A stretch of 64,000 nucleotides of DNA from Eutreptiella sp. 'Long Island Sound 2002' (Eukaryota; Euglenozoa; Euglenophyceae; Eutreptiales; Eutreptiaceae), in assembly GCA_964036045.1 (NCBI GenBank), contig CAXIWF010000934.1:1-64000 (forward strand), given 5' to 3'. How positions within the stretch are numbered: the stretch's first letter is position 1; each line of letters opens with the position of its first letter. Positions 47,275 to 58,446 of the stretch are shown one piece after another. Under the pieces are notes generated by a model that was not told the origin of the DNA, ran no database searches, and saw only the letters and a program-made list of their open reading frames with translations. Made by a program: the position numbers and the translations under genes.

Positions 47275-47299
47275 AAATTCCAAAAAAAATTCCAAAAAA
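47260..47299 (+). repeat. ATTCCAAAAAAA tandem tail of the PLE
   Basis: Three AATTCC units separated by runs of six to eight A. The left repeat carries only one such unit before ORF1. Short tandem additions at the 3' end are common where reverse transcriptase slips while priming. Confidence 0.75.
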
Positions 47300-47609
47300 G
47301 TACGGTGGCCTGTGTGGGGTTGGGTGGATGCGGTGGGATGCAAATGTGAATGTGAGCACATTTCGGGGGTTGCACGAAAGTGTAGGTATGCCGCGTTGAG
47401 GCGGATGGGGGAGGGGTGGGTGTTTTTGAATGGGGTTTGAACATGAAATGGCGGGGTACCGTGGCCTGTGCCGGGTTGGGTGGATGCGGTGGGATGCAAA
47501 TGTGAATGTAAGCACATTGGGGGGGTTGTAGGAAAGTGTAGGTATGGCGTGTTGATGCGGATGGGGAGGGGTGGGTGTTTTTGAATGGGTCGTTGGAACA
47601 TGAAAGGGC

Positions 47610-47896
47610 GATGCTGCCATGGACATCTGAACTGGCTTTGCCAGGCAAAAACATTTCCAGCCGCGGTGGCTCCATTAAGGTCCACCGCTCGCTAGTAAAA
47701 TTGGGGTAAAAATCGGCTATGTTTTTCGCTACACAGAGGGGGTGCTGGTTGTACCATGCACTGCACCACGGCCTCCTAACATCTTTGCAATGAGGTGCAC
47801 TCCACAGCTGCCCTCCCCTCGATCATTACATCACATTCCAAGCCATAGTTGCTCACCCGGGATGCTCCCCTTGCTGGTCTCTCTGGTGATTACCAC
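47610..47896 (-). repeat. Inverted-P spacer 1, unit C
   Basis: Same 287-bp spacer, CTCGATCATT variant. Confidence 0.9.
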
Positions 47897-48766
47897 AAGT
47901 GTAGGTACGGCGTGTTGATGCGGATGCTGGTGTGTGGTTCTTTTTTGAATGGGTTGTTGGGACATGAAAGGGCGGGGTACGGTGGCCTGTGTTGGAATTG
48001 GATGGGTGCGGTGGGATGTAAATGTGAATGTGAGCCCATTTGGGGGGTTGCACGAAAGTGTAGGTATGCCGTGTTGAGGCGGATGGGGGAGGGGTGGGTG
48101 TTTTTGAATGGGGTGTTGGAACATGAAATGGCGGGGTACCGTGGCCTGTGCCGGGTTGGGTGGATGCGCTGGGATGCAAATGTGAATGTGAGCACATTGG
48201 GAGGGTTGCAAGAAAGTGCAGGTATGGCGTGTTGATGCGGATGGGGGAGGGGTGGGTGTTTTTGAATGGGGTGTTGGAACACGAAAGGGCGAGGTACGGT
48301 GGCCTGTGTGGGGGTTGGGTGGGTGCAGTGGGATGCAAATGTGAATGGTGAGCACATACGGGGGGTCGCACGAAAGTGTAGGTATGGCGTGTTGATGCGG
48401 ATGGAGGAGGGGTGGGTGTTTTTGAATGGGGTGTTGGGACATGAAAGGGCGGGGTACGGTGGCCTGTGTGGGGTTGGGTGGATGCGGTGGGATGCAAATG
48501 TGAATGTGAGCACATTTCGGGGGTTGCACGAAAGTGTAGGTATGCCGCGTTGAGGCGGATGGGGGAGGGGTGGGTGTTTTTGAATGGGGTGTTGGAACAT
48601 GAAATGGCGGGGTACCGTGGCCTGTGCCGGGTTGGGTGGATGCGGTGGGATGCAAATGTGAATGTAAGCACATTGGGGGGGTTGTAGGAAAGTGTAGGTA
48701 TGGCGTGTTGATGCGGATGGGGGAGGGGTGGGTGTTTTTGAATGGGTCGTTGGAACATGAAAGGGC

Positions 48767-49053
48767 GATGCTGCCATGGACATCTGAACTGGCTTTGCCA
48801 GGCAAAAACATTTCCAGCCGCGGTGGCTCCATTAAGGTCCACCGCTCGCTAGTAAAATTGGGGTAAAAATCGGCTATGTTTTTCGCTACACAGAGGGGGT
48901 GCTGGTTGTACCATGCACTGCACCACGGCCTCCTAACATCTTTGCAATGAGGTGCACTCCACAGCTGCCCTCCCCTCGATCATTACATCACATTCCAAGC
49001 CATAGTTGCTCACCCGGGATGCTCCCCTTGCTGGTCTCTCTGGTGATTACCAC
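48767..49053 (-). repeat. Inverted-P spacer 2, unit C
   Basis: Same spacer, CTCGATCATT variant. Confidence 0.9.
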
Positions 49054-50235
49054 AAGTGTAGGTACGGCGTGTTGATGCGGATGCTGGTGTGTGGTTCTTT
49101 TTGAATGGGTTGTTGGGACATGAAAGGGCGGGGTACGGTGGCCTGTGTGGAATTGGATGGGTGCGGTGGGATGCAAATGTGAATGTGAGCACATTTGGGG
49201 GGTTGCACGAAAGTGTAGGTATGGCGTGTTGATGCGGATGGGGGAGGGGTGGGTGTTTTTGAATGGGGTGTTGGAACATGAAACGGCGGGGTACCGTGGC
49301 CTGTGCCGGGTTGGGTGGATGCGGTGGGATGCAAATGTGAATCCGAGCACATTTGGGGGGTTGCACGAAAGTGTAGGTATGCCGTGTTGAGGCGGATGGG
49401 GGAGGGGTGGGTGTTTTTGAATGGGGTGTTGGGACATGAAAGGGCGGGGGACGGTGGCCTGTGTGGGGTTGGGTGGATGCGGTGGGATGCAAATGTGAAT
49501 GTGAGCACATTTGGGGGGTTGCACGAAAGTGTAGGTATGCCGTGTTGAGGCGGATGGGGGAGGGGTGGGTGTTTTTGAATGGGGTGTTGGAACATGAAAT
49601 GGCGGGGTACCGTGGCCTGTGCCGGGTTGGGTGGATGCGGTGGGATGCAAATGTGAATGTGAGCACATTGGGGGGGTTGTAGGAAAGTGTAGGTATGCCG
49701 TGTTGAGGCGGATGGGGGAGGGGTGGGTGTTTTTGAATGGGGTGTTGGGACATGAAAGGGCGAGGTACGGTGGCCTGTGTGGGGTTGGGTGGGTGCAGTG
49801 GGATGCAAATGTGAATGCGAGCACATACGGGGGGTCGCACGAAAGTGTAGGTATGGCGTGTTGATGCGGATGAAGGAGGGGTGGGTGTTTTTGAATGGGG
49901 TGTTGGGACATGAAAGGGCGGGGTACGGTGGCCTGTGCCGGGTTGGGTGGATGCGGTGGGATGCAAATGTGAATGTGAGCACATTTGGGGGGTTGCACGA
50001 AAGTGTAGGTATGCCGCGTTGAGGCGGATGGGGGAGGGGTGGGTGTTTTTGAATGGGGTGTTGGAACATGAAATGGCGGGGTACCGTGGCCTGTGCCGGG
50101 TTGGGTGGATGCGGTGGGATGCAAATGTGAATGTAAGCACATTGGAGGGGTTGTAGGAAAGTGTAGGTATGGCGTGTTGATGCGGATGGGGGAGGGGTGG
50201 GTGTTTTTGAATGGGTCGTTGGAACATGAAAGGGC

Positions 50236-50522
50236 GATGCTGCCATGGACATCTGAACTGGCTTTGCCAGGCAAAAACATTTCCAGCCGCGGTGGCTCCA
50301 TTAAGGTCCACCGCTCGCTAGTAAAATTGGGGTAAAAATCGGCTATGTTTTTCGCTACACAGAGGGGGTGCTGGTTGTACCATGCACTGCACCACGGCCT
50401 CCTAACATCTTTGCAATGAGGTGCACTCCACAGCTGCCCTCCCCTCTATCATTACATCACATTCCAAGCCATAGTTGCTCACCCGGGATGCTCCCCTTGC
50501 TGGTCTCTCTGGTGATTACCAC
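50236..50522 (-). repeat. Inverted-P spacer 3, unit C
   Basis: Same spacer, CTCTATCATT variant. Confidence 0.9.
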
Positions 50523-51388
50523 AAGTGTAGGTACGGCGTGTTGATGCGGATGCTGGTGTGTGGTTCTTTTTGAATGGGTTGTTGGGACATGAAAGGGCGG
50601 GGTACGGTGGCCTGTGTGGAATTGCATGGGTGCGGTGGGATGTAAATGTGAATGTGAGCACATTTGGGGGGTTGCACGAAAGTGTAGGTATGCCGTGTTG
50701 AGGCGGATGGGGGAGGGGTGGGTGTTTTTGAATGGGGTGTTGGAACATGAAATGGCGGGGTACCGTGGCCTGTGCCGGGTTGGGTGGATGCGCTGGGATG
50801 CAAATGTGAATGTGAGCACATTGGGAGGGTTGCAAGAAAGTGCAGGTATGGCGTGTTGATGCGGATGGGGGAGGGGTGGATGTTTTTGAATGGGGTGTTG
50901 GAACACGAAAGGGCGAGGTACGGTGGCCTGTGTGGGGTTGGGTGGGTGCAGTGGGATGCAAATGTGAATGTGAGCACATACGGGGGGTCGCACGAAAGTG
51001 TAGGTATGGCGTGTTGATGCGGATGGAGGAGGGGTGGGTGTTTTTGAATGGGGTGTTGGGACATGAAAGGGCGGGGTACGGTGGCCTGTGTGGGGTTGGG
51101 TGGATGCGGTGGGATGCAAATGTGAATGTGAGCACATTTCGGGGGTTGCACGAAAGTGTAGGTATGCCGCGTTGAGGCGGATGGGGGAGGGGTGGGTGTT
51201 TTTGAATGGGGTGTTGGAACATGAAATGGCGGGGTACCGTGGCCTGTGCCGGGTTGGGTGGATGCGGTGGGATGCAAATGTGAATGTAAGCACATTGGGG
51301 GGGTTGTAGGAAAGTGTAGGTATGGCGTGTTGATGCGGATGGGGGAGGGGTGGGTGTTTTTGAATGGGTCGTTGGAACATGAAAGGGC

Positions 51389-51675
51389 GATGCTGCCATG
51401 GACATCTGAACTGGCTTTGCCAGGCAAAAACATTTCCAGCCGCGGTGGCTCCATTAAGGTCCACCGCTCGCTAGTAAAATTGGGGTAAAAATCGGCTATG
51501 TTTTTCGCTACACAGAGGGGGTGCTGGTTGTACCATGCACTGCACCACGGCCTCCTAACATCTTTGCAATGAGGTGCACTCCACAGCTGCCCTCCCCTCG
51601 ATCATTACATCAGATTCCAAGCCATAGTTGCTCACCCGGGATGCTCCCCTTGCTGGTCTCTCTGGTGATTACCAC
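51389..51675 (-). repeat. Inverted-P spacer 4, unit C
   Basis: Same spacer, CTCGATCATT variant. Confidence 0.9.
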
Positions 51676-51916
51676 AAGTGTAGGTACGGCGTGTTGATGC
51701 GGATGCTGGTGTGTGGTTCTTTTTGAATGGGTTGTTGGGACATGAAAGGGCGGGGTACGGTGGCCTGTGTGGAATTGGATGGGTGCGGTGGGATGCAAAT
51801 GTGAATGTGAGCACATTTGGGGGGTTGCACGAAAGTGTAGGTATGGCGTGTTGATGCGGATGGGGGAGGGGTGGGTGTTTTTGAATGGGGTGTTGGGACA
51901 TGAAAGGGCGGGATTT

Positions 51917-52203
51917 GTGGTAAACAGCGGAGAGACCAGCAAGGGTAGCATCCCGGTCGAGCAACCATGGGTTGGAATGTGATGTAATGATAGAAACGAA
52001 GGCATTTGTGAAGTGGAATGCATTCTGAAGGTGGTAGGAGGCCGTGGTGCAGTGCAAAGTATACCCACCACCCTCCTTGTATGGCGAAAAACATCCCCAG
52101 TTTTTACCCCGATTTTACTAGTGAGCGGTGGACCTTAATGGAGCTGCGGCGGCTGGACAATGTTTTGGTTTGGCAAACCGGGTTCGGATGTCCATGCCCT
52201 GAT
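51917..52203 (+). repeat. Module P1, unit D
   Basis: Same as the unit A copy, offset 51,827. Confidence 0.85.
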
Positions 52204-52334
52204 CCCAGAGACCTCACCAACGCCATTGGCTTGGGGCACAGAAGCCGTGGATACATCCTGAAGGGGTCCCTTGGGTTGCCGACTATGCCTATGGAGAACT
52301 ACCCAGAAACATGCCTTTTTTTTATGTATGGTTT

Positions 52335-52539
52335 GTGGTAAATAGCGGAGAGACCAGCAAGGGGAGCATCCCGGGTGAGCAACTATGGGTTGGAATGTGA
52401 TGTAATGATAGAGAGGAAGGCATTTGTGAAGTGGTATGCATTCTGAAGGTGGTAGGAGGCCGTGGTGCAGTGCAAAGTATACCCAGCACCCTCCTTGTAT
52501 GGCAAAAAACATCCCCAATTTTTACCCCGATTTTACAAG
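52335..52539 (+). repeat. Module P2, unit D
   Basis: Same as the unit A copy, offset 51,827. Confidence 0.85.
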
Positions 52540-52549
52540 TATTTTACTA

Positions 52550-52810
52550 CATGGTGGGGCACATCCTGCGGCACATGGTGGGGCACATGGTGGGGCACAT
52601 CCCAGGGCACATCGTGGGGTTCACAGTGGGGCACACTGTGGGGCACATCATGGGGCACATCAATTGGCATTTGGCGGGCACATCGTGCGGCACATGGTGG
52701 GGCACATGGTGGGGCACATCATGGGTCACATTCTGGTGAGCATTGAGGGGCACATTCTGGGGCACATCGTGGGCCACATTGCGGGGCACATCCTGGGGCA
52801 GTGCGGTGAA
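52550..52810 (+). repeat. 12-bp minisatellite, unit D
   Basis: Identical in layout to the unit A copy. Confidence 0.9.
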
Positions 52811-53496
52811 AGGTGGTGTGGTGTGGTCTAGCGTGGTGTGGATTGATGTGGTGTAGTGTTTCTTCCTTTTGTGTGGTGCCATGTGAGGAACATGTTGTAA
52901 CCGCTGCATAGTGGTTGATCTTTGTTGTAACTGCGAAGCCTGTAGCCTTGATGCCCCAGGGGTCGTAACGCCCGACACTGCCCCTGATATCTCCGAACCC
53001 ACATAACCCTCTTCAGACCCATATCCAGCTTAGGGGAGCGACATATGCGAAGCACTTGTAAGTCCTTTGAACTCCATGGTGGAATATGAAGAGTACGAAA
53101 ACCCGGTCTACAAAAATGGAGCAGACATAGAATCTCAATGCGCATTCATCGCACATAATGACACAACGTGAAATCATTCGAAATAATTTAAATAAATCCG
53201 ATTGGGAAATCACGAAAGACAAATGCGACTCGACGCGCGCTCACAGGCGACATCTGGCGGCGAACGGAAAACATGAAAACAAGCGGAAAATTTACTGCAC
53301 TAATGTACATCTGAGAATCATTGAAATTCTGATCACATCAGTGTATAATTGAGTGCTGTCAGTGCTGCCGTTACACATGTGTGGTGCACTGGTTCAGGGC
53401 TGTTTGTGTTGTCTTGAGGCCTCATTCCATAGGCGAGGTGGTTTGTGAGTGCCAAAAGAATGCATCCTAGTAGGTTACTTTTGCGTTCTAAAATAT

Positions 53497-55337
53497 CCCA
53501 AACACCCGATCATTTTTTTGGGAAAATATCCTAATTATCCTAAAAAAAAGGGTTACGGTTAACCTTAGCTTTAACGGTAACCATTTTTTAGGATAGTTAG
53601 GATATTTTTGGTCCTTGCCTGGAAGAATATTAAGTACTTGGGATATTTTGGACATTTTTCAGCAGGAGGTTTCAGTCTAGATGAGTCAGCTAGGGATATT
53701 TAGGATATTTAGGATATTTTTTGCATGACGTTTTAGGATCTTTTCTCGCATTTAGAATATTTGTTCTAGCGAGGTTGGGATGTTTTTGACGATTGCTTAT
53801 CACAACATGTTCAGCCTGCGGTTGTTTGTCCATTACGATGTTGAGGATGGTCCACATAATGAGGATATTGTCTCCATCAGGACTTAGGATATTTTTGGCA
53901 ATGTACTCATCACAATGGTAGCTGTAACCCTTCTTCGAATCTTTGGAATATTTCTGGTGTTATGCCCAAAGCTACATGAAGTACTTGGGATATTGAGGAT
54001 ATTTTTGAGCAAGAACGTTCAGTCAATTGAGGATATTTGGGATATTTAGGATATTTTCTGCATGATCTGAGAGAATGGTGCTGATATTCAGGATGTTTGG
54101 TCTGGCGAGATTAGGAAGTATTTGACACGTGCTGAGCACAACATTTTCAGCATCCTGTTGTAGGCCCATTGGATGGTTCAGAATATTTAGGATAATTCGA
54201 ATATTGTCTCCTATAGGACTTATGATATCTTCCTTCTAGCCATCGCTACTTACTCATCACACCAATAGCGGATACTTACAATATGTTCGATGATATGCCC
54301 CGAACAATATTACGTACTTAGGATATTTAGGATGTTTTTGAGAAAAGAAACGAGCCAGGTCAGAACATTTGGGATACTTAGGATATTTTCTGCATGAGGT
54401 TTAACGATCTTCCCGATGATTCGGATGACTGACTTGGCAAAATTAGGACTCACAACATTTTCAACATCCCGTTGTTTGCCCATTGGGATGTTTAGGATAT
54501 TTAGGATAATTAGGATATTTTCTCCGTCAGCACTTATGATATTTTTATTCTTAGATTTTTCATGTATAGTAATGGCAAATTCCTCATCACAACCGTACTT
54601 GTAACCACTCTTAGGATATTTAAGATATTCCTTGCTGTTATCGAAGAAAGTGGAGTACTTAGCACATTAAAGATGTTTGCTAGCCCCAACTTTCAGTCCC
54701 AAAAGTTGAGGACATTTAGGATACTTAGGATGTTTTTTGCACAAATTAGACAGTGTTTTTAGGCTAAGGCTAACCGGTTTATCCATCTCTTTGACAATGA
54801 CCCATCGCAACATGTTTGCCAGGTCAGGAAGTTTAGGATAATTACATGCCCAGAGCCACACAAAGTACTTGGGATATTTGGGATATTTTTGAGAACAAAT
54901 GTTCAGTCAGTTGAAGATATTTAGGATATTTTCTCCAACAGGAGTTAGAATATCGTTCTTTTTACATTTTGCATGTGTAGTGATGGCAAATAACTCATGA
55001 CAACCGTAATTGTAACCACGCTTAGGATATGTAGTATATTCGTTGGTGTTATCGAGGAATATTCAGTACTTGGCATAGTTAGGATGTTTCCTAGCCCTAA
55101 CGTTCTGTCCCAAAGGCTGGGGATGTTCAGGATACTTAGGATGTTTTTTCCACGCGTTAGACAGAGGTTCTAGGATAAGGATAACCTATTTTTCCATATC
55201 TTTGACAATGACTCATCGCAACATGTTCGCCTGGTTAGGACTTTTATGATAATTAGAATCATTAGGATCTTTTCTGCATTCGGACTTAGGATCGTTTTCT
55301 CAAACACGACTTAGGACATTCGTTGGCGCGCTTTTCA
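53497..55337 (+). repeat. AT-rich ~338-bp repeat region, unit D
   Basis: Counterpart of the unit A region. It shares several substitutions with unit E that A, B and C lack, for example GCATGACGTTTTAGG in place of GCATGATGTTTTAGG. Confidence 0.8.
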
Positions 55338-56381
55338 TTTCGTACGGGTTAGCCATCGGGATGCGCAGCCTTGATAGATCTATGGTTGTGTAGAAGATTG
55401 TGATATTGTATTTTAAACTCACTAGGATATTGGGGACATCTGGGATGTTTCTCAAAATTGGTTAGGACAATTTGATCCCATACCTCATCTGCTATGGGTT
55501 TGACATTTTGGTAAGTTGTTGAGCATCGAATCATGCAGTACTTTGGCAGCCGCGGTTTTGTAGCACACAGGACACATGCAGTGTTCTGTTTCCAACAGAC
55601 ACGGGTATGTACAAAATTTGTAACATCGTCACGCAACAAACTAGGATTTTTTGAACCGTGAAGTGGACCACTTCGACATTCCTTTTTGCGATAGTAATAG
55701 TGATACGTCTTTACTACCTGCAATATCACTGCGTCAAGATTTTTGCGGACAAAAGAGGTTGAGGAAAGTTGCAATAGTTATGATAATTTGTGGCTTACAG
55801 TTTAGAATGTATTTCCTGCCTTTGAATTATGGCTAGATCGAGCATTTGGACCATTCATATATTCCCTCAAGGAGCTAGGGTTGTTGAGATTCCTCGTTCA
55901 GCAAATTTTTGAAATCCTTTTTAGCCTTTGCGTACAGGCCTATGCGGGTTACACAGAAGGATTTCCCGAAGGTATGTGGCATTGTAGAGGCATGTGCACA
56001 TTTGGAATCTCTAAGATTCTTGTCCAGGAGGGGGGCGGGATGGTCTCAGCACACTCAGAGGAAGATCTAGCTCCTAAGAAGGTGCCATGGCGGCCATGTG
56101 CGAAAAACATGAGCTTCAATGAGACCTTTGTTCTGCACCATGGAAGTTTTTGGATACAGCTTGCAATAGACAGCACTGCGCACAAGACACAACACATTGC
56201 TCACAGCACGACATGGTGCAAAGAATACAAAACAAAACTCCCAGCAAAGCTGACTAGAAGCCCAAAAAACAAGCTGTCCCCAGGACAACACTCTCCATAC
56301 AGCGTATCACTGTGCACATCGATCGGCAACGTCACCGAATGCAACAGATTGGAAAAAACATCACATGGCACACATCATTGT

Positions 56382-56580
56382 CCGCGTCCGAACGGGCCAG
56401 CAACGAACAGATTCGGCCGTTAAGCGCCGCACATGGGGCACAATCAGACAAAGATACCCTGCAAACGGGGAACCAGGGCCCAAGTAAGCAAGAAGCACAC
56501 ACAAATGGGCCGACAAAATGTGACCGCGGCCTCAACTGCGCGCATGCACCCCCCCACCCCACCCCACCCCATTGTCTCCT
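56382..56580 (+). repeat. Module Q1, unit D
   Basis: Counterpart of the unit A copy. Confidence 0.85.
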
Positions 56581-57124
56581 GCGCACAAGGGACATGGACA
56601 AACCCTACTCCCCTAGGGGGGAGGGGCGGAAGGGGCGGGGCAGCGCATGCCGCGATACCACCAGGGAAGGAAGGGCAGGGTGTTACGCAAAGGGGAGGGA
56701 CATGTGTGCGGATGTGTGCGAGTAAATGATGGGTGCTGAGCTTGAGCCTATGATCCGGACTCCAGTGGGAAGGACTTTGGTTTTGGAAGGAGATTGGCCC
56801 ATTGGCCTCCACAAAGTGGCGCTGAAAGCACCAAAGCTGCCTAGTAAGGAGCGAGTATATACCGAAAAAAAATAGACACTCAGAAAGTGTGCCTCCAAGA
56901 AGGGTGTGCGTAGCATAACGTCCTTGTGACAGCGCCCTTATGCGAACGCATTTTGGAAGGGGGGTTTTTCGGACCCCCCACCGCTCGTTAGGACCCCCCT
57001 CCCCCATAGCTCGACGCCACCGTCTCGGATTCGCAAAATGAGTGACGTTTTGGACTCAGCGACCCCGAAATAGGGGGGGTTTACTGTGTCAATAGCTCAT
57101 TTTAGGATATGGGTGACTATTACC

Positions 57125-57521
57125 GACTCGGTAGGCTCTGCCCGTTCCTCACCACGAATGGGGATACCCCTTTTGGGGTGGTGTTAGAGCAGGACCCCCT
57201 GGGGACCTACATGGGTAAACTAGTACCCCCCCCCCCTATTTTGATGTCGCTGAATCCGAATATCAACTCAGATTTGGCGGTTGGGGCGGTTATTACCGAG
57301 TTTTTGGTCGCGCGCGCGCTCCATTTGGACCCCCTCATATCTCGACGCCACTGTCTCAGATTCGAAAAAAAATTGCATTTTCGGAATCAGCGACCTCGAA
57401 ATAGGGGGGGTACAAAGATTTTCACGTCGATTTGGTACAATTTGCTATTTTTAGTACTTTCGGGGAGACTGTATACTCGGTAGGATCTGCCTGTCTAGGA
57501 ACGGGCAGATCCTACCGAGTC
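57125..57521. repeat. 397-bp inverted-repeat segment, unit D
   Basis: Same structure as in unit A. In unit C only the left part (42871-43066) survives, cut by the retroelement at a (CG)n tract. Confidence 0.65.
57475..57520 (-). terminator. 17-bp hairpin downstream of 5S, unit D
   Basis: Identical to the unit A hairpin. Confidence 0.5.
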
Positions 57522-57530
57522 AGGGGCAAT

Positions 57531-57536
57531 AAAAAA
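57531..57536 (-). terminator. RNA polymerase III T6 terminator, unit D 5S
   Basis: Same as unit A. Confidence 0.9.
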
Positions 57537-57654
57537 GCGTACAGCACCCAGTGTTCCCAAGTGGTCTCCCACCTCAGTACTAACTGGGCCTGACTGGGCT
57601 TAACTTCTGAAATCGGACGGGTTTAGGTGTGTTCCCAGTAGTATGGCTGTACGC
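57537..57654 (-). rRNA. 5S ribosomal RNA variant, unit D
   Basis: Complete 118-nt gene with the internal control region and T6 stop, but three substitutions against the A and B genes. In the RNA, nt 7 G becomes A, turning a G-U pair of helix I into A-U. In the 3' strand of helix II, CCTAG becomes CCCAG, turning a G-U pair into G-C. In helix III, CTGAA becomes CTAAA, giving one A-C mismatch against TTCAG. Two of the three changes keep or improve pairing, so the gene may still be functional. Alternatively it is a drifting copy that has escaped homogenisation. Confidence 0.93.
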
Positions 57655-57707
57655 ATTCGTCATGCGCGGACGCCCGGCTTGCGGGCGGGGAAAAGGGGGG
57701 GGGTGGA

Positions 57708-57910
57708 CCGCATCCGAACGGGCCAGCAACGAACAGATTCGGCCGTTAAGAGCCGCACATGGGGCACAATCAGACAAAGATACCCTGCAAACGGGGAACC
57801 AGGGCCCAAGTAATGAAGAAGCACGCACAAATGGGCCGAGAAAATGTGACCGCGGCCTCAACTGCGCGCATGCCCCCCCCCCCCACCCCACCCCACCCCA
57901 TTGTCTCCTG
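57708..57910 (+). repeat. Module Q2, unit D
   Basis: Counterpart of the unit A copy. Confidence 0.85.
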
Positions 57911-57912
57911 TC

Positions 57913-58265
57913 TTTGTGGGCCATCTCTTCAGCTTGAGGTTTATGAACCTCTAGAGGAGACCTAGGAGGTCACACTCATGCTGTCAGGCTCCATGATAAT
58001 GCATAGACGTTGCCCTGGGGGGGTGCCTTGGGTTGCCGACTATCACTGAAAACAGCCATCCTGAAAAGGCCGAAAAGTTACGTAGTAGAACGGTGAAATT
58101 TGTACAAAAAAAAGGTTTGTGGGCCATCTCTTCAGCTTGAGGTTCAGGAACCTCTAGAGGACACCTAGGAGGTCACATTCATGCTGTCAGGCTCCATGAC
58201 AATGCATCCACGTTGCCCTGGGGGGGTGCCTTGAGTTGCCGACTATCACTGAAAACAACCATCCT
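57913..58265 (+). repeat. Modules S1 and S2, unit D
   Basis: S1 at 57913-58062 and S2 at 58116-58265. About 93 bp further right the unit breaks off into an inverted-P spacer. Confidence 0.85.
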
Positions 58266-58358
58266 TGGGGCCAGGGTTGGCTGCTGCCTTGGGCTTGGGT
58301 TCGGTCCCATGTGCCTGAGTTTGCGTCCCAAATGAATGTATTGCCATGCAACACACAT

Positions 58359-58446
58359 TGCCCTCCCCTCTATCATTACATCACATTCCAAGCCATAGTT
58401 GCTCACCCGGGATGCTCCCCTTGCTGGTCTCTCTGGTGATTACCAC
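58359..58446 (-). repeat. Truncated inverted-P spacer, unit D
   Basis: Only the right 88 bp of the spacer, starting TGCCCTCCCCTCTATC, fused to the sequence right of S2. Confidence 0.9.

Larger units (their letters stand above)
43067..47299 (+). mobile_element. Penelope-like retroelement (PLE)
   Basis: A 4.2-kb element made of a 573-bp left repeat, ORF1, ORF2 (reverse transcriptase) and a 573-bp right repeat, ending in ATTCCAAAAAA-type short repeats. Penelope-like elements are known for pseudo-LTRs, in which the left repeat is really the 3' end of a truncated tandem copy. That fits here, because the left repeat opens inside the ORF2 C-terminal coding sequence. The repeats do not start TG or end CA, and no protease or integrase is seen, which argues against an LTR retrotransposon. 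Left flank is the (CG)n tract of the 5S-flanking segment; right flank is satellite. The flanks come from different places in the unit, so insertion was followed, or accompanied, by deletion or recombination. Confidence 0.88.
37600..51912 (+). repeat. Macro-unit C (14,313 bp), rearranged, carries the retroelement
   Basis: Co-linear with A (offset 37,514) up to 40369, then offset by 58 bp more because of a small poly(A)-tailed insertion, up to 43066. There a Penelope-like element takes over and leads at 47300 straight into satellite. The 5S gene, Q2, S1/S2, the 181-bp repeat and the non-repetitive 2.6 kb are missing. Four spacers and five satellite blocks follow. Segments 38500-39183, 41522-42126 and 42326-42870 contain no gene I can support. 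Confidence 0.93.
47300..51912 (+). repeat. 158-bp satellite array, unit C
   Basis: Blocks 47300-47609, 47897-48766, 49054-50235, 50523-51388 and 51676-51912. The first is cut on its left by the retroelement. The first two carry about six single- or two-base indels that are missing elsewhere. Confidence 0.95.

Noticed and set aside
43067-47299. LTR retrotransposon
   Set aside because: The direct repeats lack TG/CA ends and contain RT coding sequence, there is no protease, RNase H or integrase motif, and the RT motifs match the Penelope type.
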